From: Ptiloglossa arizonensis
Taxonomy: Eukaryota > Arthropoda > Insecta > Hymenoptera > Colletidae
DNA length: 64,000 bases
Direction: 5' to 3'
NCBI RefSeq assembly: GCF_051014685.1
Contig: NC_135049.1
Coordinates: 33,435,531 to 33,499,530, forward strand
Of the stretch, positions 27,993 through 39,500 are shown in pieces (position 1 is the stretch's first letter; each line of letters begins with the position of its first letter). The notes under the pieces were generated by a model that saw only the letters and a list, made by a program, of their open reading frames with translations, did not search any database and was not told the DNA's origin. The position numbers and the translations under genes are program-made.

Positions 27993-30900
27993 CATACGGT
28001 TTATACGAATCGATTGTTTCGCTTGTTCTAATTCATCGTACGTAGAGTGTACTTACAAGGTGCATTCGGTCCATTAATAACCAAGTTTTCCAATCGCAAC
28101 ATACTAGGGTGTAATACTTGTTGGTTCTTAAGATGGGATTGCGATTGTTGTAAATACTGTTGTTGCTGATATATTTGTTGGATTTGTTGTTGTTTGGCCT
28201 CTTCTTCCTTCCTTTTCAAAGTTTCGTCGAATTCGATTTGCTTTCTCTTAATTTCATCCTGCCTACGTTGAATTTCTTTGTCTTCAGTAGACTGAGGAAT
28301 GCCGAGGGTACAGGATTTTTGAGAAGCGGTCAACTGAATCAAGGATGACATCGGTATCTGTCCGACATTGTTTTGCACTTGATTGGTTTGTTCGTGTTGC
28401 AGATTTTGGGACAAATGCAAGCCAGAGTTTTCTTGCTGGCTCAACGAGATAGTTGAGATGCTTTGTGTACACTGTTGAGCACTAATACCGTGGGCGGTAA
28501 GGCCCGTTGAAAGTATCGATGCTCCCAGAGATTGAACAACATGACTTCCTCGCTGCGACTGATTGGCAACGGTGACTCTCGACAAATTAGGATTATGTTG
28601 TTCCGATAGATTCCCTCGGTCTTGAGTCGTGGTTGAACGAAGCAAACCCTGAACTCGCTGCATACTTTCGGCATCCAGATCGTTACTTTCTTCGTCGTCG
28701 TCCTGTTGGTTAGCAGCTTCCTCGGCTCTTTTTTGGAAATCCCTCTCCAACTGAAGAGCTCGAAGCTGTTCCTCCTGTTGCGAGGTTCTGTGAGGTAATG
28801 CACTCAACTCCGCTATTTGTTGATCTCGCCACTGTCTTGCAGCTTCCCTTCTGAGCGCTTGTTCCTAAATAATTTATAACGATAAAACCATTTCCCTATC
28901 GCTTACCGTACTACTTTTCAAACATTTCTATTTTATGAAATTATCGTTGGTTCATTTTACCTTCTCTCTTTCTTCTCGCTGCCAAGGATTCGTGGCGCTG
29001 TACTGATACTGTCGCGGCTGTAACGCAGTTCCCGCCGTTCCATTTGCCGGATAATATCCACCTCGAGGAGGATCTTGCATACTTGCGGTGTATCTATCGA
29101 GGTCGCAAAAAAATGTATTCTTTAAGACGGCTTCGTTCTCTGCTTTTCATGAAACAAAGAAACATTTCACGACGTATTACCTCGAATCCGACTGCTTGTT
29201 GTAAAGAGGATGAGTCGTAGCATTTGGCGGCGGCGGCGGAGGACTTTCTCTGAATCCATCTTCTGGAAGTGCGGGTCGTATTGGGGCAATATCATTCGAT
29301 TGGATGGAAGCATTTCCTTCCGGTAAAGTTTGGGTTCTGCTCGTACCATTTTCACTGTTATACTGATCGCCTCGTACATCCGAGCCGCCATTCAAGTAAT
29401 ACTGCGATCCAGCTGCAAAATGTCGAGTTTGGTCCGTGTACGATCTGCCGACTTCTTGGGTATTTTGATCTCTAGCATAGTCCAACGACATCCCGTTCGG
29501 CTGCAACCGAGTCGAATCGGTTTTTCCCCTCGAAGATTGCGTACCGTACTGAGCATGACCCAATATTTGTTGTTGAAAATTTTGATGCTGATGCTGATGC
29601 TGGTGCTGCGACTGCAGCTGAAGTTGCGATTGAAGTTGTTGTTGGTGCTGGTGCTGATGCTGGTGTTGATGCTGGTGCTGGTGTTGATGTTGATACTGAT
29701 GTTGATGCTGATGCTGATGTTGATGTTGATGCTGATGTTGATGCTGATGCGTAGGCGGAGACTTTCCATACTGTACTACGTATGGACCGTAATGCGAATC
29801 CACGTAACCGTAAGTTGCAGCGGCCGTTTGCCTCGCGGCATGGCCAGTGGTTGAAATAGTTGGCGCGGACACCGCTACCGGTGCGTTCGAGCCGAAATTT
29901 GGTGGAGAACCAATCGATTTTGTCGGTCGTACAACCGAATTGGTCGATTGCTGCGTCATATTCGATTTCACGTTATAGGTGGTAGGTCGACATTGATTGA
30001 GCGGAACCGGTACCCCACCTCGTAGTTCGCGTCTTCTGACTTCTTCTTGCATTTCCTGAAGCTTCGCTTCTTGTCGTATTATGTCTCGAGAGGACTGCGA
30101 CCTTGGAGGTGCCACGCTACCTGGTTGCTGGGATTGTCCACCGAGATAAGATTGTTGTTGCGTTTGCGATACGTAGGCGGATATCGGTCGATCTCTAGGT
30201 TGGCTCGTTTCGAACGTACCCGGACGATTTAAAGAGTTTTGAGATCCTCTCGAGCTCTTTTGCAACTGTAGTGGATTTCTGGAACACGGAAACACCGACA
30301 AATGTACGCGCGCGCAGGAAACATAAATTGTTGCGAAGCAACAAGATAAACGAAATCTTACCTTTCATCCAAATGTTGAGACGGGCTATATCGCTGTTTT
30401 GTCGCCACGTCTTGATTCCTGTAAACACTCAGATTCTGATAAAATCGTTCGGCTTCGTTACTGTGTAGAATATTCGCGGTGCTTGTCCCGATAGCCGTCG
30501 TCGAACCGTTGCTACTCGCGGTCGTTTGACTGGGATTTAAATTCGGCGACGACTGTTGTCTACTCACAAGTCCGCTCGGCGGCAACGTTCCGATCCTTAT
30601 CGGGTCATGCAAGTTATGACTCGAGCTGTTTCGGAGATGAAGAAAATCAGTGTTTGTATATTTTCAAAAACGAGTAGAAAAACACGCTTCTTTCGATAAT
30701 AATAATTCAAATTCAATATTTACCGAGAACGCAGTGACGTCGTACCGTTGATCGCAGTCATCGATGGTGGTTGCGTAACCGGTGGTGTAACGCTGTTGCT
30801 GGACGATGCTCTGCTGTAACCAGGATTGAATACTTCGTGTTGCTGTTTTCCATCAGTGCCAACATCTGTAAACGAGTCTGTATATAACAAACACACTCCC

Positions 30901-33480
30901 GTTTCCCCGACGGCACAATATTCTCGAACACCGTAAAACGACGCGACTCTATAATCACGACGATGATAATGATTTTTACGACGCGTACTAATGGATCGCT
31001 AAAACTAATTCGAAAGTAAACTTTCGATGAAATGCGTTGGACTAACGAGTCACAAAAGCGATCGCAACGACGAACACGGTGTTGTACAGACACAAGAGAG
31101 GAAATCGATGAGAGAGAATGCCATTCTGTTACTTACTGTGCAACGCTGGCACGGACTTGCTGGCATGTATTTGTTGCTGAGGAGCAGTTGCGTCGCGTCC
31201 AAGCCGTGACGGTAAGTCCCGTTCACTCATGCGACGAGGTCCTGCGATAAGCACAAGATGCAAAAACACGTTTCTGAGAGAAAACAACATCTAGAACTAG
31301 CGTGAGCAAGCCAACGGACGACATGCAACGTGCGCGTGGTGTGCGTATACGCGGTGCACGTAACCTACTGTGTACGAAAACGGACACGAACACGAATACG
31401 GAAAGCAAACAGCGTGGACGATTTCGTTCGCGCGTGGAACACACAATCGAGCCATAACCCGAAATTGAACAAAAAGGAGAACAATATGTACTGTACAGGG
31501 GGACAACTAAGGGTCGTCTTTCGTGTTTCCGATTCGACGTCGCGATTACTTGGTCTCTAGTCTCGAGCGCGAATAGATCACCAACTAAAGAGGGAAAGAA
31601 ACATTTCAACGGCAGGTGCGCAATGCAATCACGATCGAGATCGAAAGGTCGTCGAAAACGTATCAACGAAAAAAACCTCGGCATGCGTGATGGTATAAAA
31701 TCGGCGGTTTGGTTTAAAAAAGTTTGGAAACGTGTACACACGTATGTAACTGTTGGACGTGGATGTTCAGGCGTGTTGCATATAACGATCATTTCCAAAT
31801 TCGGCAGGCACACAGACAGTCAATTAGACGCAGACAATGGCGTCGGTTGCTTACGTAAAAAGGTAAAATCCGATCTTGCATAAATCGCCCGATCGATCGA
31901 TTTCTGTCGATATTCGTCCAATTCGTTGGTCGAATCTACCGACTCTTGCACGTTGTCGTTACTCGTCGTTTCTCGTCGACTCTCGTCGTAGCGGATCGAG
32001 GCACGATCCTCCTTTCGAGTGCTCGACTTCGAACCTCGAGACGAATTACCATCGACGACGAGACTAGGCTCCGTTGAAGCGATCGCGGTGCCGTTCTCTT
32101 TCGACCACGGTGTACCGTTTACTCGATTACTCCGCTCCAAACTATCTTTCCATTTATGAATAATCCAAACTACGTCGTTGACGTTCACGCTCGATAATTC
32201 TCTTTGCGAACGTCGTTCCATCTTATTCGTCTCGTCCCTCGATGAGTCTGTTTTCTCCAAACACGGATAAGAGCTCGAAAATTGCCTCGGTAATCGAACG
32301 TCGAGCGGCCTGCGATTCAAATTTTCGTGGACAAGGTTGTTCTCGGACCAGGAAGGATTCGCGAGGGCATCGTCGAGATTAGACATTTTCTCGAGTTGTT
32401 CGATGATTTGCCGTTGCTCGGACAACGACAATTTCTCTTTGCTGCTAGTTCGTTTATCCTTGTTCGGCTCCGTATCTTCGAGCGCGTTACCGTTCCGCGT
32501 GTAATCGACGTTGTTCCTCCGCAAATCCAATTCGGACAAATATTCTTTGCCGACAATGGAGAAACGATGGCCCGTTCGCGTCTCACGGTACGCTCCGGAG
32601 GAAAGGAAGTTCGGTTCGGACGCAAATCTTCTAGAACCAACTCCGAATCCGATCCCGTTCGACCTCGACACGACCGATTCGGCGTTCTCGAGTTTGGAAA
32701 AGTGTCTAGCCAGGGCTGCTACCCGACCGCATCCCAATCGTACTTCTTCCGGCGATTTCCAACACTTGTCGAAGCTCGATACGTCGCTCGACGTATCGCT
32801 GTCCAGACCGGACAAATCGAGATTCAATTCCGGGATCGTGGTGTACGCTTTCGAAATCGCAAACGCTTGGTTACCCACTTTCGTTTCGCATCCCGTCAAT
32901 TCTCTTCCTTCCAACGAACTGCTCGTTGACGTCGGCGTTGGTATTTCCATCTCGATGTTCGTTCGTCGTTCGAATCCTTGTTGCTCGATCGTCGTCGCAT
33001 CTTCGTCGAACGGACGCAACGATTCGGTGGAACAGGACCGTGAAATATCGGTCGCAACTTCGATCCGATGATCGTTCGCGCTATCGTTCGCTTCATCCAA
33101 CCAAGTATCGTCCGTCTGATCGATATAAGGTATAGAGTCGAGAAAGAAACTGTCGAGTTTGCTTCCCGCAGCCGAGGATTCATAGGCGTCGCGCGCAATC
33201 ACTGAATTCGTCGCGGTCGATGTACGAACGGTATTCGAGTCCTGAACGAGCGGGCAAATTCGTCTAACGTTCCCACCGGATGGAAAGCGACGCGAATTAT
33301 CGAGCGAAAGGTGAGAATGGCCTCGAGTACACAAAGACAGAGTCCCGAAGGACGAACACAAAACCGTACGAAGCGAAGCCTCTCCTTCCTTCCGCGACGG
33401 ATAGATTCGTTTTACCGAGGTCGAGGTCGCGGTCTCGGTCTCGGTCTCGGTCTCGATCTCGGTCTCGATCTCGGTCTCGA

Positions 33481-33518
<38 letters not shown>

Positions 33519-36500
33519 GCGGTCTCGGTCGTGGTCGCGGTCGCGGTCGCGGTCGTTTCGATGTTCGGTGCGCGATTGACAAAATTACACGAATTTTCAC
33601 ATTGCGAACACGGTCGCGCATTTTCTGGCGAAACGTGCCACGAGTCGCGAGTTAAATTCGTTCGACACGTGGTATTCAACGGATCGAGACTGTAATATTG
33701 ACCCTCGGTAGGCGGGGAGATAGTCGCACCTGGTGGTATTGGATCGATCGCGTGCCTTGGTACGCTCAACAAATTACCCATCGAATGCGACGTAGACGGC
33801 GGCTCGTTCCCTCCCTGCACCTTTGAAGCTTCCAAGTGCTCGGACTTGGGTCGAACCTTGTGCGCTGCTCGGGAAGAATCAGTTAGTAAAGCGTTAGTCA
33901 AGCGATTATCTGCATCTCGCGAACGAGAACGATCAGAGAAAGCGTCCAAGCATTCGAACATTCCTCCTCGAGCAATCGTGGATGAAAGCGGGATCATTGG
34001 ACGCGCAAAAAAGTCGGTGGTGTCGGATCTTTTGCTCGGTTCGCGATAACGCGTATATCGATCAAAATGGAAATGTTTACGAAAGAATCACGATCGATCG
34101 CGTATTCCCAAAGAAATGCAACTTGAACGAAAATATATGTACCTCTGGTCATAACGGGCGATGGCTGTGACAGTAGAGTGGCCAAACCATGATATATGGC
34201 ACCCTGCTTGGCAACTTCGAGGGTGACTATCGGCCCGGTACGCACCAGATACTCGGCAGCCCTGCAAAAAGAAAAGGCGGACGTGCGCGAATATTACAAT
34301 CGAAATCGTGGTCTTGTCGGCTGGTCACCTCTAAGCAACGCGTACTCACTTTTCTTGAGTAATTCCGACTAAACTTTGTCCATCCACTTTGAGCAACTGA
34401 TCGCCAGCCGTCAATCTACCGTCCTGTGGAAATAGTCGTAAAATCAACGTAAATGAAAAGAAAAAGGAAAATGTGCGTGCGCGGTAATTGTAGGACATGG
34501 AAAGAACGTGGCACGAGGCTAGAATACTATTCCTTTGTTGATCGATTACAAGAGTAATTATAAAAAATCGATCATCGTCCAATTTTGGCCAATAAAAATC
34601 GGGAATAGTCTTTGTTTCTCCAGCTACAAGGTACGTGGATATAAAGGGCGTTTAGAAAAATGTGGAATCTTAATTCCACGAAAAGTTCGAAACAAACGAG
34701 GTTCGTGAAACATTTCGTTAATATCGGGGCGAAGAATTGATCTTGAAAAAATTACGTGTATTGCGGAATAACTATCTACTCACAGCATCAGCAGCACCAC
34801 CCGCGACAACGCTCTTTATGTATATTCCTAGCCTGTCTTGACCAGCACCCTGCAAGACACGAACGAACGTTTTCACATCGATCGATGTATCGCTTCAAGT
34901 TGGATCGTGGATATACGTGTACGTACGTACCTTAGCTGCGACGATGCTCAAACCCATTCCATTGGTCGATTTATGTAACTTTATTACGTGAATCTCTGGT
35001 TGAGCCGGACTGGGTCCCGTATGACAAGAATAACCTCCGGACCTGTTGCTCATCGCGCTGGGGCTACGAAACTGCGACGAAGAACGATTAAACGTCTCGG
35101 CAAAGTATCAAAAATCGCTTAAAGTTTCCTCGAAAAGTCGAAAATTCGAAAAAAAAAAAAAAAAAAAAACGATGAAAACGACTCACGTTATTGTGATGAT
35201 CTATCATGTATATGGTCCAGTATCCACTACTCGTAGGCTGCGGTGCCATTCGACACAGACCGTCCCGTTGCAACGGGGCTAAAAATTCGGCCAAACCCGG
35301 TGGCACACCGCGTATCACTTCGCAGCTATATCCATCCTCCGGAAGAAGAAGAGCCAACGCTAGCGTAGGTTCCTCCTCGAGTCGAATCTCTCTGCCGTCC
35401 GCACGCGCGAGCGTATCGGCTACACTTTCCGCCACCTGAAATTTTTATCCATCGTAACGCAACGCAACGCAACGCAACGCAACGCAACACGCAACGCAAC
35501 GCAACGCAACGCAACGCAACGCAACGCAACGCAACGCAACGCAGCGTAACGCAATGCAACGTACAACGTACAACGTACAACGTATAACGTGTAACGTAAA
35601 ACGTGTAACGTAACCTAACGTAAGATAACGTAACATTAACGTAATGCGATAAAAGAGATCATGGATTTGTTCGCGCGCGATCGCGACAACCGCACGCAAA
35701 TCGACTTACTCTGACTACGTTTTCGATTAACTCTGCCGGAAGTCTCGGCTCGTCCGCGGCTGGCTGATATTTTTGCAACAATGCCCTGACTTGAAGGGAA
35801 TTTAGCTTAAAACAGGTAGAACTCAATGTAGCGAGCTCCTCCGCGTTATATTTCGGCGCTTGGAGGAGATGGGTCGCTTGCATGATCGTCGCCAAGTGAC
35901 ACTGACTCGCAAGCTCGAGGCCCTGCCTCTCGGCCCAAGTCTCGAGAGCGTTCAATCTCGCTTTCAGTCGACGACCGAACCATCTTACGCACAAGTTCGT
36001 GTTCGAAACCAACGCGTTAAACGCGGTTGCGTTTATCGTGTGAAACAGATGACTGAACAACTGAATCGTGAGGGCGGCGTTAACTCTGCACCGCCTCAGC
36101 AGAGCCATCGTACTCGAAAATATTTGCAGAACTCCGGCTTCCTTGGCAGGCTCGTCAGCGTCGGCCATAAACTGCGACATCGCCGGTGCAAGTTCGAGAG
36201 ATATGCAGCGCACCAACGACGCGAATGCCGCGTGAACTGCCTCCGTTAAAATGTCCTGCGCCCTTGTTGAGAACGCCCCGACGTGTCGATCATTTTTCAG
36301 CATGTGCAGCAATTCCGATCCGTTTGCTAACCAAAGAGCCAGAGAGGATGCGTCCATGTATCGTTCCTATCGACAAGTCGAAAACGTTGAAAAAAACCTC
36401 CTGGCAACGCGAATGCCTCGAAGATGCGAATAACGCCTTCTAGTGTCTTATCGTTACGACGGATGCTTCGTTACGATAGAAAATCTGCTCCCTGTGTTAT

Positions 36501-39500
36501 TTATTCTTCTACTTTACCGTTACCTGTATCACTCGTTGTATCATACCGGCGACGTTCGCCAACATCACCGTCAGTCTGTGCGCTCTCTCCGTTGGCTGTA
36601 ATTCCGGTCTGTAATGTGTGCTCGCGCGGTATCTCGCCGCCAAATAAAGCGTGTACGTTGGCGCGAGTTTAAATTGAGGCGCCGACGGCTCCACGTCTGT
36701 GATCACAGCATGGAAAAAGGTTTCCTCCGTTTCCTCGAGAAACTCCAGCACGGCTGGCAAAATCGGATCCGTCCCACGCGGTTGTCGATCATTTTGCAAG
36801 GTTCTGTCGAAACAGGGAAAAATATCGGTATTATTCGTTCGTATTCGTTCGTATTCGTTTCCCCAACCCGGACGAAACAGGGAATCCGACGAGATATTCA
36901 ACGTCGATTGTTCTTCCGTCGCTTTTTTCGTCTCCCTCCTCCTCCCCTATCTACTTTCTATATGCACACCCATCCATCCATTCACGGAAGCACGCATCTT
37001 CAGCCGCGCGCCACTTTTTACGAGACGAAAGCAAAGCTTTTCGTTCGGTGGTAAACCACTGCTCGTTACCTGTTACCGTCCCTGCTGCTGGTAAGACTGG
37101 CAGTCTCAACGTTCCCATCGAGATCGAAGGTAGTTTCGTAATTATGCGTGGATTCCGGCGCGTGGTTTGGGCTTCGAGCGAGGCAAACGGCAGCTGAGCT
37201 GGGCGCGGCGGACTTGCTCGGACTAGACGGATGAGACGGTTGATCCTGACCCGACTGACCCTGGCCTTGAACTTGAATCTGTCCACCGTTCGGAGTTCCG
37301 GACGCAGACCCGTATCTTTCCGCGTTCGTCTCTTGATTGGTCAAGTCTGGGGAGCGTCTACGGTACAAAAGCAGGCCGCGTGCAGGAGAAAAAGAAGCAA
37401 AATCAAGAAATGAAAAATAAACGACGAAAGAAACTCGAAGGTGCAGGGAGGACAGTCTTCGATGGCTCTCCGTTGTTGAGCGCACAAAGTTCGCGCAGCT
37501 AACACATCGGAAAATAACATACCGATCTCGTGAACAATGTGTAAAAAAAGAAAAGCGTGCTCTCGAAACGCGTATATGCTCGGTACGGGTCTTGTTCCAT
37601 CGCAGCAGCCAAATTCGGAAAATCCCCTTCTACTCGCTACTTCGTTTTACTCTCTCACCTGATTCTTTAAGCGCCAGACACTTCCCCTCGGAGTTTTCCC
37701 ATTTTTCCTTTATCTTTACTTTCTAACCTATTCCCTAATTTCCACGTCGCTTCTACGCGTCTATCGGTCTAGTCGGTGTTTTATCGTGCATCGTGCGTCT
37801 TGTATCGTATCGGAGTATTTTGTACATTCCGAGCGGAACAACGAACATTTAGTTCGTGTTCCTTTTTAACCGTAGTCGGTCGGCGCACTTACCGCTCGTA
37901 GCCGTATTCGATTTGCCTCCCGGAGTCGTGTCGTTGTCTAATACGTTCTTCGGGTGCTGGATCAATGAATCTGAAGGTATGCAGTCTGCCGAACTTGACG
38001 ATCGCTCCGTTCTACAAATACATGGATGAACACGTGAAAACAAAGGGAAAAAAAGAAGAACGTACGTTCCACGGTCCACGATACGATAATGCAGCATTAC
38101 CTGGAGAATCGTCGTTTGATGTATCCTCTGATTGTTAACGTATGTATGGGCGTCCCTGGAGCAGGGTGTAAGCGTGACGATATTTTCGGTAAAAGCGATT
38201 ACGCAATGCCTTGGCATGACCGTCGGTCCGGTCAAAGTAAGAGTTTGAGCTTGAACCGCTTGTGGACCTATTGGTCTTTCCGAACCCACCTCCGTCACGT
38301 TGGGCTGCAGTCGGTGTCGTGTTCCGGCTCCATTTGGGACGTCGCTTCCATCCGGATTTAATTCGAGTAAAAAGGGTAATCTCTCGTCCTCGTACCTGCG
38401 CGACAATCGAACCACGTGAACCGTACACATTCGTGCATTCGTGTACATAACGAACGATCGTCTGGCTGCCGATCGACATCTACCGGAAAACGTAGGACAA
38501 GACTTCACAAACCTGTGATCGAATTCGTTCCATTTGCCGCTAGGTTTTTTCTTGCGCTTCCGAGGCACGTAATCCGCGGGTCTTCTACGCACGTGGAACA
38601 TAATCGAACCTGAAAACAATACAAACGATACCGATCAATCCTCGTCCAGTCTCTCGTATCGCTTCGTCTCTACGTCGGGCCGTATCTTTTCTCATCGATA
38701 ATCTCGAACTCGTGGAAACGAACCCACCAATTCGCCCACCCCACCTACCACTCGTCCTAATATCCCCCATCTCCTTTCCATTCGATTTCTTATATTTTTG
38801 CTCACGAAACAACATTCGGTTCGTGCTTGTTACCAATATCGACGTCGTATCGTCGTTACGTCTTAGACATTGCGTGTCCAACTGACCTACATAGTCCACG
38901 TGCGTCGACACAAGCGCACCTTTTTACTTCCATTTCCTACGATCGATACACCAACTCGCCGAACTTTCGCAGCCCAAATATGAAGAATGGATTCGACGAA
39001 ATCTCGGAAACATCGAGCCGTAACGCGAAGGAAATTATTCGTTGCTCGTTTTCTTCGAATACTACCGTCGACTCGAGCTTATTCGATGTACGCACTCGTT
39101 GTGAGTGCGAGACCAATCTGTCACCATTTCTCGGGCAAAGAATCGACCGCCTTTCTCGTGGAAGAAAAGCCACCGGAAAGAGACGGACAGAGACAATCGA
39201 CCAAATCCGCGGAAAAGATTCTAATTAAACTCTACGTGTACGGGTACGATCGATTTCGAACTTACGTACAAACATATATACAAATATTCATCGACACTCT
39301 CACCGACGTACATACATCTATGCAACGCGAAGTCTCGTCGATCGAATCGATCTAGCCGTGCAACGGTTACACCGTGCGTGTATATTCATGATCGTGCACT
39401 TTGCTCCGATTCTCAACGACAGAGAATACTTGTCGGCGAGCAACGGTTTTAAATTATTTACGCTCAGAATGCCGGAGGATTAAAAAGGGAATGGGAAAGG

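Noticed and set aside
33280..33655. Arg-Ser and Gly-Leu frames resembling an SR protein
   Set aside because: Shadow frames opposite and across the GGTCTC repeat inside the canoe giant exon, which is itself open on the minus strand.
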